Of a stretch of DNA of 12,792 nt, positions 6,095 to 12,792 are shown one piece after another. How positions within the stretch are numbered: the stretch's first letter is position 1; the number at the start of each line of letters is the position of its first letter. The notes under the pieces were generated by a model. It was not told the DNA's origin and did not search any database. It worked only from the letters and a program-made list of their open reading frames with translations. The stretch covers positions 1-12,792 of the forward strand of contig DFHD01000024.1 of assembly GCA_002372545.1 (NCBI GenBank), read 5' to 3'. The stretch is from Lachnospiraceae bacterium UBA3732. GTDB taxonomy: Bacteria; Bacillota; Clostridia; Lachnospirales; Lachnospiraceae. The translations under genes and the position numbers were made by a program.

Positions 6095-6417
6095 CCCGAA
6101 TATATATAGTTTTGTCTGGTGTTAAGTGCAGTTCATTTTTCTGCAACATGTGAAGCGAAAATTTACGATGTGTACGGAGTTTTATTCTTTTATTGTGAGT
6201 TTTCTCAGTCCGTTAATTGAGAAACAAAAGAATAAGATAAAAATGCTGAAAATGGACTGTGATAAATTTATGAAAAAGGTTGACTTACCTATTTGTTTTG
6301 ACTAAACTATATACGTTGTCCTATGAGAGAGACAGCATTACAAAATTCGACAGTTGTTTTTCATCAATGTTTTGAAAATTGAGCATACACAGGATCTGTG
6401 TATTCCGGAGGTTAGAC
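6095..6417. other. AT-rich non-coding region with an imperfect inverted repeat and promoter signals
   Basis: No supported gene is present. An imperfect inverted repeat has a 10-bp outer stem (TTATTCTTTT at 6182-6191 with AAAAGAATAA at 6226-6235) and a 7-bp inner stem (TTTCTCA at 6201-6207 with TGAGAAA at 6218-6224), with a 9-base bulge on the left side only. The downstream half holds two TTGACT boxes, at 6280-6285 and 6298-6303. The region ends in the GGAGG ribosome site of the foldase-like gene. Confidence 0.6.
6280..6308 (+). promoter_or_regulatory. Probable promoter of the foldase-like lipoprotein gene
   Basis: TTGACT (6280-6285) is followed after exactly 17 bases by TAAACT (6303-6308), which matches four of six -10 positions. 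A second TTGACT (6298-6303) has TATGAG 18 bases downstream (6322-6327) as an alternative. Either gives a leader of roughly 85-105 nt. Confidence 0.55.
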
Positions 6418-7560
6418 ATGATTTTGGGTAAATACAGAAAAAGAATTCTTGCAGGTACTGTTGCGGCTGCCATGGTATTTTCCTTTGCCGGCTGCGGAAA
6501 GAAGAAGGAGTCCGAGCAGGAGAAGCTGACCAGTACTGTGGTTTATTCCGTTGAGGATGCTGATGCCACAGAAGTCATGAAGGTCGGCGATGCCATAGTT
6601 CACCTGGATGATATCCTGGTCTATATTTTTCAGGAAATGTATCAGTACAGTGTTACGCCCGATACCGTAGGGCCGCTTGAGGTCACCATCCGTAAGGAAA
6701 CGCTCAGTAACATTCGTACCAATTATATTATCTATGATGTAGCCATGCATAACAATGTAGAGGTTTCAGATGAGGATAAGGCGCTTGCCCAGCAGTATGC
6801 AGATAATTTTATCAATGTATTTAAGCCTCTGATGGATCTTTATGGTGTAAATGCCGAGGCTGTTTATGACAGCTTCTATACACAGATGGTGGTAACCAAG
6901 TTCCAGAATGATATCAAAAATCAGCTTGGCCAGAAGATTCAGGATTCGGTAAATGAACAGTATAAAGACGTTCGCTTCTTCGACATTTATCAGGTGGTAT
7001 TCCCTTATGTTGAGGTTCAGGAATCCGGTGAACCGGTCAAAAATGAGGATGGCAGCTTTAATGTGTATGATGATGCAAAGAAGAAAGAAATCAAGGCCAA
7101 TGCAGAAGCTGCAGCAAAAGAAATCAGTGCCGGTGCAGATCCCGAGGCAACTGCCGAGAAGTATGAAGTGAAGACTTTTTCCACATCAACAGTCGGATTT
7201 GACGGCGCATATTCCGAACCGATGAACGGCGAGCTGCTTGCTCTGAAAAAGGGTGAGGCGTCCAAAATCTATGATAACGGAAACTGCTACACCTTCTATG
7301 TGATCCTGAATCCGGATAATCCGGATATGCGGGATTATTATGCATATACCATCGCCTCCAATTATGTGCAGGACGAGTTTGAAAAGGTTCAGAATAAGTG
7401 GCTGCAGACCATTGAGATCGATGAAGAGGGCGATATGATCGGAACCGCCTTTGATGATATCGATATCGCGCATATGGCGGAAGTCATGCAGGCTCTGGAT
7501 GTACAAGCGGAGGAGGATACATCCCATAAGGATGCGGCCACCACTACGGAGAGTAAGTAA
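6418..7560 (+). CDS. PrsA/SurA-like foldase lipoprotein with a degenerate parvulin domain
   Basis: 380 residues. The signal peptide (KYRKR, hydrophobic 11-24) ends in FAGC, so Cys26 is the likely lipid attachment site. Residues 50-185 form a helical region beginning with VMKVGDAIVHLDDI, like the N-terminal chaperone part of SurA/PrsA proteins. Residues 187-298 follow the parvulin layout (DIYQVVFPYVEV; AKKKEIKANAEAAAKEISAGADPEATAEKY; LLALKKGEASKIYDNGNCYTFYVIL), but the usual GGDLG segment and conserved histidines of active PpiC domains are not evident. A role in folding exported proteins is therefore likely chaperone-like; isomerase activity is doubtful. The start is ATG with GGAGG six bases upstream; a TTG further upstream (6379) would put 13 unrelated residues before the signal peptide. 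Monocistronic. Confidence 0.75.
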   Translation: MILGKYRKRILAGTVAAAMVFSFAGCGKKKESEQEKLTSTVVYSVEDADATEVMKVGDAIVHLDDILVYIFQEMYQYSVTPDTVGPLEVTIRKETLSNIRTNYIIYDVAMHNNVEVSDEDKALAQQYADNFINVFKPLMDLYGVNAEAVYDSFYTQMVVTKFQNDIKNQLGQKIQDSVNEQYKDVRFFDIYQVVFPYVEVQESGEPVKNEDGSFNVYDDAKKKEIKANAEAAAKEISAGADPEATAEKYEVKTFSTSTVGFDGAYSEPMNGELLALKKGEASKIYDNGNCYTFYVILNPDNPDMRDYYAYTIASNYVQDEFEKVQNKWLQTIEIDEEGDMIGTAFDDIDIAHMAEVMQALDVQAEEDTSHKDAATTTESK

Positions 7561-7715
7561 GCGGCGGGGAACTGCACTCTCGAATAAGCATTCTGCGCAA
7601 TAGTCGCATTAATTTAAAACATCAGCACTAGTTATTTTGCAAACGATGTACCGGGCATAAGGATAACAAGATAATCAGATTACAAAAAATCAGAAAATAA
7701 AAAAAGTCTTTTCAG

Positions 7716-7753
7716 AAGGAGTGTCGTAAAATAGAATATGACACTCCTTTTTT
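7716..7753 (+). terminator. Intrinsic terminator after the foldase-like gene
   Basis: AAGGAGTGTC (7716-7725) pairs perfectly with GACACTCCTT (7740-7749), with a 14-base loop, and runs into six T residues (7748-7753). The 155 bases between the stop codon and this stem hold nothing I can identify. Confidence 0.92.
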
Positions 7754-7766
7754 GCGGTTTCGGAAA

Positions 7767-7776
7767 GAAGCGCTTC
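7767..7776. repeat. Perfect 10-bp palindrome ahead of the dgt-like gene
   Basis: GAAGCGCTTC is a perfect palindrome in the short gap before the dNTPase gene, where no clear -35/-10 pair was found. It could be an operator half-site pair, but a 10-bp palindrome alone is weak evidence. Confidence 0.3.
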
Positions 7777-7816
7777 ATCAACCCCAAATGGTATATGCAC
7801 AGGGAGCAGGATAGAA

Positions 7817-8821
7817 ATGAACATACGTGAACAATTTGAAAAAGAAGAGCATGAACGGCTCAGCCCCTATGCGGCCTTTGCGGATGAAACAAAGGGAAGG
7901 AGCAGAAGCGAAGAGGAGAGCGACATGCGGACGGCCTATCAGCGGGACAGGGACAGGATTATCCATTGCAAGTCCTTTCGCCGCCTGAAGCATAAGACGC
8001 AGGTTTTTCTCGCACCCTACGGTGATCATTACAGAACGCGTCTGACCCATACGCTGGAGGTTTCCCAGATTGCCAGATCCATGGCCAAGGCGCTTCGTCT
8101 GAATGAGGAGCTGACGGAAGCTATAGCGCTGGGGCATGATATCGGTCATACGCCCTTCGGTCATGCCGGAGAGAGGGCACTCGCCAGAGTGAGCGGAAGG
8201 AGCTTCAGCCATCATGTGCAAAGTGTAAGAGTGCTTGAGCGTCTGGAGAACGGCGGGAAGGGGCTGAATCTTACCCATGAGGTGCTGGATGGCGTGCTGA
8301 ACCATAAGACGAGCCTGCATCCTGAAACGCTGGAGGGAAATCTGGTCCGGCTTTCGGATAAGATCGCGTATATTAACCATGATATTGACGACGGCATCCG
8401 GGCAGGTGTTTTTACGGAAGAGGAGCTGCCGAAGGCATGCACGGATATTTTGGGCCACAGTACCCGGGACCGGATCAATACGATCATCCATGATGTGATC
8501 CGGGAATCTATGGGTAAATCTGAGGCTGCGGCTTCCGAAGAGGTCTGGGAGGCACTCCTGTCGCTTCGGAAATATATGTTTCAGACACTTTATGTTAACC
8601 CGGCGGTGAAGGGAGAGGAAGGAAAAGCAGAGCGCATCATTATGATCCTCTATGAATACTATCTGGAGCATCCGGAGGAGCTTCCGGAGGAATACCGGAA
8701 AATAGCGGAGGAAGAGGACCAGGTGGCGGCTGTAATGGATTATATCGCCGGAATGACGGATAATTATGCAACACTCAGATTTCAGGAGCTTTATGTGCCG
8801 CATTTCTGGGGCAGAGTATAG
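7817..8821 (+). CDS. dgt: Deoxyguanosinetriphosphate triphosphohydrolase-like protein (HD domain)
   Basis: 334 residues. dGTPase-family enzymes cleave dNTPs to deoxynucleoside and triphosphate, with metal held by an HD domain. The signature is intact: RDRIIHCKSFRRLKHKTQVF (45-64), TRLTHTLEV with metal ligand His78, GHDIGHTPFGHAGE with His107-Asp108, His111 and His116, and Asp181 in LSDKIAYINHDIDD. The length is that of the shorter, dGTPase-like type-2 branch common in Firmicutes, so the exact nucleotide preference is uncertain. The start is ATG with AGGA six bases upstream. It is followed after 12 bases by dnaG, so the two are probably co-transcribed, linking nucleotide-pool control to replication priming. 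No promoter could be called in the 63 bases after the upstream terminator. Confidence 0.9.
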   Translation: MNIREQFEKEEHERLSPYAAFADETKGRSRSEEESDMRTAYQRDRDRIIHCKSFRRLKHKTQVFLAPYGDHYRTRLTHTLEVSQIARSMAKALRLNEELTEAIALGHDIGHTPFGHAGERALARVSGRSFSHHVQSVRVLERLENGGKGLNLTHEVLDGVLNHKTSLHPETLEGNLVRLSDKIAYINHDIDDGIRAGVFTEEELPKACTDILGHSTRDRINTIIHDVIRESMGKSEAAASEEVWEALLSLRKYMFQTLYVNPAVKGEEGKAERIIMILYEYYLEHPEELPEEYRKIAEEEDQVAAVMDYIAGMTDNYATLRFQELYVPHFWGRV

Positions 8822-8833
8822 GGGGGAGATTGT

Positions 8834-10606
8834 TTGTTTTATCCTGAAGAGATCATAGAGGAGGTACGCAGCCGGAATGATATTGTGGATGTGATCTCTG
8901 GCTATGTGGGACTCAAAAAAGCAGGGAGGACATATAAATGCTGCTGTCCCTTTCATAATGAAAAAACGCCATCCTTCACCGTGAGCCGCGAAAAGCAGAT
9001 GTATCACTGCTTCGGCTGCGGAGTAGGCGGCAATGTATATACGTTTTTAATGAAATATGATAATCTGACGTTCCCCGAGGCGCTGAAGACCCTGGCGGAC
9101 CGGGCTGGAGTCAGCCTGCCGGAATCGGAGCTTACGCCAAAGGAAAAGCAGGAGATCAGCAGGAGGGAAAAGCTGTACGAGGTCAATAAGGCCGCGGCCG
9201 GCTACTATCATTACCTTCTTCTGAAATCCGAGCGGGGAAAGCTGGGAAGAGATTATTACGAGAACAAAAGAGGCTTTACCAGGGAGACCATAGCACAGTT
9301 TGGCCTTGGCTTTTCGGATATTTATGCGGATGACCTCTATAAATATCTGAAGAGCAAGGGATATCCGGATGAGCTGATGCGGGATGCCGGGCTTGTGGTT
9401 TTCGATGAGAAAAGGGGACCGCATGATAAATTCTGGAACAGAGTCATGGTACCCATTGCCGATCAGAACGGCAGGGTGATCGCCTTTGGAGGACGTGTGC
9501 TGGGAGACGGAAAGCCTAAATATATGAATTCCAGCGAAACGGATATATTCAATAAGAGCCGCCATCTCTTCAACATGAACATGGCAAAACGGAGCCGTAG
9601 GAAGGGCTTTATTCTTTGCGAGGGTTACATGGATGTGATCTCTCAGTATCAGGCCGGCTTTGATAATGCAGTGGCGTCTCTGGGAACGGCCTTTACCTCC
9701 GGCCAGGCCAGCCTGCTGAAACGGTATTCCAGTGAAATTTATCTGGCATACGACAGCGACGGTGCAGGCCGGGCAGCGACCATGAAGGCAATTCATATTC
9801 TCCGGGAGGCGGAGATGCAGCAGCGGGTGATCCGCCTCAGCCCGTGGAAGGATCCGGATGAGTTCATCCGGAATGAGGGTGCTGAGGCATATGAAGAGCG
9901 GATACGTGAGGCAATGCCCGGGAGAATGTTCGAGATCGAGCTCATGGCAGAGGAGCATAATCTCTTTGATCCGGAGGAAAAGACGGCCTTTATCAAGGCA
10001 GCGTCGGCAAGCCTTGCGGAAATAGACGATGTGGCTACACGGCAGAGCTACATGGAGGCCGTTGCCAGAAAGTATATGATCGAGCCGGAGATTCTCAAAC
10101 GGGAGACAACGGCTGTCGGCATGGCCGGTCTTGCGAAAAAAAAGCCGGAGGAGCTGCGGGAGAGGGAGACCCTTCGCAGAAAGGAGGCTGAGCCGCCGGA
10201 GACGGCAGCGGGAGCGTATCTTCTCTCTGTTATGGTGGCAGATCCGGCCCTGTTCCGAAGGTTGAAGGATGTGATCTCGCCGGAGGATTTTATTGGCGAA
10301 CCGCTGCATACGGTTGCGGAACGCATATTCCAGCAGGTGAAGGATACGGGAACGGCAGTGCCGGCCGCAATCATCAGCCTGTTTGATGAAGCGGAGCAGC
10401 AGGAGCTGGTGAGCCGGCTTCTCACCCGGGAGTTCCCCTTCAAGCTGGGAGATGATGATTATAATCAGGCAGTTACGGACATTGTGATCCGGGTCAAGCT
10501 GCTCCGGATTGAAAAGGAACAGAGAGAAGCTTCGGATGCGAATGCCATTCAGCTTGCCCGGAAAAAGAACCAGATCAGGAATCTGCGTATCCGTTTTGAT
10601 CAGTAA
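8834..10606 (+). CDS. dnaG: DNA primase DnaG
   Basis: 590 residues, normal length. The enzyme makes RNA primers at the replication fork together with the replicative helicase. An N-terminal CHC2 zinc finger has Cys38, His41 (CPFHNEKTPSF), Cys59 and Cys62 (YHCFGCGVGGN). The catalytic core follows, with RVMVPIADQNGRVIAFGGR at about 203-221, and then the TOPRIM centre: Glu263 in CEGYMDV and Asp307/Asp309 in YDSDGAGR. The last 140 or so residues are the helicase-binding domain. The start is TTG, set by GGGGAG about five bases upstream; the N-terminus FYPEEIIEEVRSRNDIVDVISGYV agrees with known primases. It lies 12 bases after the dNTPase gene and 109 bases before rpoD. Confidence 0.96.
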   Translation: MFYPEEIIEEVRSRNDIVDVISGYVGLKKAGRTYKCCCPFHNEKTPSFTVSREKQMYHCFGCGVGGNVYTFLMKYDNLTFPEALKTLADRAGVSLPESELTPKEKQEISRREKLYEVNKAAAGYYHYLLLKSERGKLGRDYYENKRGFTRETIAQFGLGFSDIYADDLYKYLKSKGYPDELMRDAGLVVFDEKRGPHDKFWNRVMVPIADQNGRVIAFGGRVLGDGKPKYMNSSETDIFNKSRHLFNMNMAKRSRRKGFILCEGYMDVISQYQAGFDNAVASLGTAFTSGQASLLKRYSSEIYLAYDSDGAGRAATMKAIHILREAEMQQRVIRLSPWKDPDEFIRNEGAEAYEERIREAMPGRMFEIELMAEEHNLFDPEEKTAFIKAASASLAEIDDVATRQSYMEAVARKYMIEPEILKRETTAVGMAGLAKKKPEELRERETLRRKEAEPPETAAGAYLLSVMVADPALFRRLKDVISPEDFIGEPLHTVAERIFQQVKDTGTAVPAAIISLFDEAEQQELVSRLLTREFPFKLGDDDYNQAVTDIVIRVKLLRIEKEQREASDANAIQLARKKNQIRNLRIRFDQ

Positions 10607-10614
10607 GATCAATT

Positions 10615-10668
10615 CAGCTGCATTTGATATATAAGTCATGATATGCAGCTGTATTTGATACATATAAG
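10615..10668. repeat. Direct repeats with an inverted core between dnaG and rpoD
   Basis: CAGCTGCATTTGATATATAAG (10615-10635) recurs as a near copy at 10646-10668 with C to T at one position and a two-base insertion; the period is 31 bases. CAGCTGCAT (10615-10623) also pairs with ATGCAGCTG (10643-10651), so the unit can form a 9-bp hairpin. The motif ATATAAG appears three times, at 10629, 10662 and 10696, about 33 bases apart. There is no T-tract, so it is not a terminator. Confidence 0.7.
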
Positions 10669-10700
10669 GTAAATGTTCCCCTCTGAACAATTACCATATA
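10663..10700 (+). promoter_or_regulatory. Hairpin next to the rpoD ribosome binding site
   Basis: GGTAAATGTTC (10668-10678) pairs with GAACAATTACC (10685-10695) with one A-A mismatch. After a second A-A mismatch the stem extends by four pairs (10663-10666 with 10697-10700). The loop is CCCTCT. The structure ends three bases before the ribosome site AAAGGA (10703-10708), so it could affect rpoD translation. Confidence 0.5.
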
Positions 10701-10715
10701 AGAAAGGAACGAAAT

Positions 10716-11921
10716 ATGGAAGAAAAGGAAAAGAAGACGAGGAAGACAACCAAGAAGAAGGAGACAGCTCCGGCAGCTCCTGCCAGTGAAGCTGGCGCAA
10801 AGGGTACAGAGGCGACGTTTCAGAAAAAACTGGAAATGATCCTGGTGGAAGCCAGAAAGAATAAGAACGTGATCCAGGATGATGAGATCATCAAATATTT
10901 CCGGGATACACCGGACTTTCTGAACGAGGAATACATGACCCGTGCTCTGGATTTCTTTGAGAAGAATAAGGTTGATGTCCTCAGTGTGACCGATGAAGAT
11001 CCGGAATATGTACCGGATGATGATTTTGATGATCTGGACGATGAAGAGGAAATCGATCTCGATCAGATCGACCTCAGCGTTCCCGAGGGGATCAGTCTGG
11101 AGGATCCGGTCCGGATGTATCTGAAGGAAATCGGCAAGGTTCCGCTTCTGACCGCAGATGAAGAGATCGAGCTGGCCATGAAGATGGAAGAAGGGGATGA
11201 GGACGCCAAGAAGAAGCTGGCTGAGGCAAACCTCAGGCTGGTGGTCAGCATCGCCAAGCGTTATGTGGGCCGCGGCATGCTCTTCCTTGACCTGATCCAG
11301 GAAGGAAACATGGGCCTTATCAAGGCGGTTGAGAAGTTCGATTACCGGAAGGGCTATAAGTTCTCCACCTATGCGACCTGGTGGATCCGTCAGGCCATCA
11401 CCAGAGCCATTGCCGATCAGGCCAGAACCATTCGTATCCCTGTTCATATGGTTGAGACCATCAACAAGCTTACACGGGTTTCCCGCTCACTCCTGCAGGA
11501 GCTGGGGCGTGAACCTACCCCGGAGGAGATCGCCGATGAAATGGAGATTTCCGTAGAGCGCGTACGCGAGATCCAGAAGATCTCACAGGAGCCGGTATCT
11601 CTGGAGACTCCCATCGGTGAGGAGGAGGACAGCCATCTGGGCGACTTCCTGCCGGATGATGAGGTTCCCGCACCGGCTGAGGCAGCAGCATCCATGATCT
11701 TGAAGGAACAGATCAACGAAGTGCTGGATACTCTGACAGAGAGAGAACAGAATGTTCTCCGGCTCAGATTTGGTCTGGATGACGGCCATGCCAGAACACT
11801 GGAGGAAGTGGGTAAGACCTTTAACGTTACCCGTGAGCGGATCAGACAGATCGAAGCGAAGGCTCTTCGCAAGCTGAAGAAGCCCAGCCGCGCAAATAAG
11901 CTGAGAGAATTCCTGGAGTGA
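10716..11921 (+). CDS. rpoD: RNA polymerase housekeeping sigma factor (sigma-A/RpoD)
   Basis: 401 residues, the size of Firmicute sigma-A. It directs core RNA polymerase to TTGACA/TATAAT promoters such as those seen in this window. A Lys- and Ala-rich N-terminal extension (1-30) precedes region 1.1 (about 35-90) and an acidic stretch (93-119). Region 1.2 begins at DPVRMYLKEIG (130-140), and region 2 contains ANLRLVVSIAKRY, DLIQEGNMGLIKAVEKFD and the -10 recognition segment YKFSTYATWWIRQAI (214-228). Region 3 starts at RIPVHMVE. Region 4.2, with helix-turn-helix TLEEVGKTFNVTRERIRQIE (361-380), reads the -35 box. The start is ATG with AAGGA seven bases upstream. It ends in three successive stop codons (TGA TGA TAG, 11919-11927). 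Confidence 0.97.
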   Translation: MEEKEKKTRKTTKKKETAPAAPASEAGAKGTEATFQKKLEMILVEARKNKNVIQDDEIIKYFRDTPDFLNEEYMTRALDFFEKNKVDVLSVTDEDPEYVPDDDFDDLDDEEEIDLDQIDLSVPEGISLEDPVRMYLKEIGKVPLLTADEEIELAMKMEEGDEDAKKKLAEANLRLVVSIAKRYVGRGMLFLDLIQEGNMGLIKAVEKFDYRKGYKFSTYATWWIRQAITRAIADQARTIRIPVHMVETINKLTRVSRSLLQELGREPTPEEIADEMEISVERVREIQKISQEPVSLETPIGEEEDSHLGDFLPDDEVPAPAEAAASMILKEQINEVLDTLTEREQNVLRLRFGLDDGHARTLEEVGKTFNVTRERIRQIEAKALRKLKKPSRANKLREFLE

Positions 11922-11927
11922 TGATAG

Positions 11928-12077
11928 AACAGAAGAATCCGGAAGCCGGTGAAAGAAATAGGAATAATCCGGGAATCTGAGAAAGAGAACAGAAGAATCC
12001 GGAAGCCGGTGAAAGAAATAAGAATAATCCGGGAAATGGTGAGGATGAAAAGTAATAAACCGGAAAACAGTGAGAAA
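11928..12077 (+). repeat. Decayed 30-nt tandem repeat array between rpoD and trmK
   Basis: Five units of about 30 nt start at 11928, 11958, 11988, 12018 and 12048. ATCCGG recurs at 11937, 11967, 11997 and 12027, exactly 30 bases apart. Units 1 and 3 are identical and units 2 and 4 are related, giving a 60-nt higher-order period; unit 5 is diverged. In the frame that continues into trmK the units would read NRRIRKPVKE, IGIIRESEKE, NRRIRKPVKE and IRIIREMVRM, with no stop. It is not certain that this part is translated. Confidence 0.85.
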
Positions 12078-12080
12078 AAA

Positions 12081-12792
12081 ATGCGGCCCGGGGAAGAGGC
12101 AGTGTCTTCGAGCCGGGAGGAAGTGGAACTTACAGCGGGACAGGCGGAAACGGAACTTACAGCGGGACAGGCGGAAACGGAACTTACTGCCGGACAGGTG
12201 GAAGTGAAATCGAACGCGGAACAAACGAAAGCGGAAGAAAAAAGAGGAGGACAGTGGGAAAAGCTGCTCTCCCCGCGGCTCCGCGTGATCGGCAGCATGG
12301 TTCCGGGGCAAAAGTCTGTTGCGGATATTGGCTGCGACCATGCCTATCTGGCCATCCATCTGGCCATGCATGAGCCGGATAGAAGAGTATTTGCTATGGA
12401 TGTCCGACGGGGGCCTCTTTCCCGCGCGGAAGAAAATATCCGAAAGGCCGGACTTACGGACAGGATTACCATCCGCCTTTCCGACGGCTTTCAGGCGCTT
12501 TCGCCGGGAGAGACGGAAGCGGCTGTTCTGGCAGGCATGGGAGGCGGCCTGATAGCCGGTCTTCTGATCAGGGGGAAGTCTCTTTTTTTGCCCGGCTATA
12601 CGCTGGTGCTTTCGCCGCAGTCCGAACCGGAGAAGGTAAGGAGATTTCTGCGGGAGGAGGGGTTTGCCATCCTGCAGGAAGAGCTGGTGACCGAAGAGGG
12701 CAAATTCTATCCTGTAATCATGGCAGAGAAGAGTTTTCGGGGAAACTGCGCAGTTGAAAGTACGGAAAAAATAATCCGGCAGGAAAGCGCAG
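12081..12792 (+). CDS. trmK: tRNA (adenine-22-N1)-methyltransferase TrmK, 3' end outside the window
   Basis: The first 237 codons are present. The SAM-dependent Rossmann domain begins near residue 62 (LLSPRLRVIGSMV). It contains VADIGCDHAYL (80-90, the glycine-rich SAM loop), AMDVRRGPLSRAEENI (105-120, acidic ribose ligand Asp107), LAGMGGGLI (150-158) and LVLSPQSEPEKVRRFL (175-190), all characteristic of COG2384/TrmK, which methylates A22 of bacterial tRNAs. Position after rpoD is common in Firmicutes. The N-terminus is odd: about 60 extra residues, including three ELTAGQAET repeats, precede the domain where TrmK normally starts. I use ATG 12081 (AGTGAG six bases upstream), but ATG 12036 and 12045 and GTG 11949 are also in frame. 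An excellent GAGGAGG at 12244-12250 has no standard in-frame start at a suitable distance. Confidence 0.85.
   Translation, partial: MRPGEEAVSSSREEVELTAGQAETELTAGQAETELTAGQVEVKSNAEQTKAEEKRGGQWEKLLSPRLRVIGSMVPGQKSVADIGCDHAYLAIHLAMHEPDRRVFAMDVRRGPLSRAEENIRKAGLTDRITIRLSDGFQALSPGETEAAVLAGMGGGLIAGLLIRGKSLFLPGYTLVLSPQSEPEKVRRFLREEGFAILQEELVTEEGKFYPVIMAEKSFRGNCAVESTEKIIRQESA
12126..12206 (+). repeat. 27-nt tandem repeat encoding ELTAGQAET in the TrmK N-terminus
   Basis: Three in-frame copies of a 27-nt unit (12126-12152, 12153-12179, 12180-12206). The first two are identical and the third has a few substitutions (ELTAGQVEV). The unit is unrelated to the 30-nt array just upstream. Confidence 0.92.

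Noticed and set aside
6379..6417. TTG start giving a longer foldase-like protein
   Set aside because: It adds 13 residues ahead of a clean lipoprotein signal peptide, and GGAGG lies six bases before ATG 6418.
7778..9007. Open frame of 409 codons on the minus strand
   Set aside because: Antisense to the dNTPase gene with its intact HD motif; no recognisable protein features.
9047..10690. Open frame of 547 codons on the minus strand
   Set aside because: It is fully antisense to dnaG, whose zinc-finger and TOPRIM motifs are intact; the translation shows no family motif and is a by-product of codon use.
11928..12077. CRISPR array
   Set aside because: Units are contiguous without unique spacers, too few, and imperfect; no cas gene is nearby.
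11444..12298. Minus-strand frames with Ser/Phe-rich repeats across the rpoD-trmK junction
   Set aside because: These only mirror the 30-nt and 27-nt repeats on the other strand and continue antisense into rpoD.

Overview
The window looks like chromosomal DNA from a low-to-medium GC Firmicute, most likely a Lachnospiraceae-type clostridium. The evidence is the dgt-dnaG-rpoD-trmK gene order, lipoproteins with AGGAGG ribosome sites and TTG/GTG starts, a sugar-binding lipoprotein with a Thr-Glu-Ala-Ala linker, and an ABC-F protein with a DHQF-type segment. The genus is an inference from protein style; no database was searched.

Region 1 (1-2274): the last 80 codons of an ABC-F ATPase, then a convergent single-pass membrane protein of unknown function (minus strand, 1032 to 259). 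Its strong promoter shows that the longest ORF start is too early. Divergent from it is a membrane-anchored protein with an alpha/beta-hydrolase fold whose nucleophile, acid and histidine positions all look lost.

Region 2 (2275-6094): a sugar ABC importer operon of the CUT1 type. A near-consensus promoter is followed by a roughly 165-nt structured leader, then a lipoprotein binding protein, a run of hairpins between genes, and two permeases (MalF- and MalG-like), closed by an intrinsic terminator. No ATPase gene is present, so the importer probably uses a shared MsmX-type ATPase. The intercistronic hairpins, one with a perfect 13-bp stem and GAAA loop and one with a 28-bp stem, probably keep binding-protein mRNA more abundant than permease mRNA.

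Region 3 (6095-7753): an AT-rich promoter region, then a lipoprotein shaped like a PrsA/SurA foldase with a degenerate parvulin domain, ending in a strong terminator.

Region 4 (7754-12792): a DNA and RNA synthesis cluster: an HD-domain dNTP triphosphohydrolase, primase DnaG, the housekeeping sigma factor RpoD, and the start of TrmK (tRNA adenine-22 N1-methyltransferase). The rpoD leader carries 21-23-nt direct repeats and hairpins. Between rpoD and trmK lie three consecutive in-frame stop codons and then a frame open straight into trmK. That frame contains a decayed 30-nt repeat array followed by a separate 27-nt array encoding ELTAGQAET repeats.

No mobile-element gene, CRISPR array, phage gene, tRNA or rRNA was seen. 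The most unusual items are the trmK 5' minisatellites, the long hairpins inside the sugar operon, the apparently non-catalytic hydrolase and the structured binding-protein leader.
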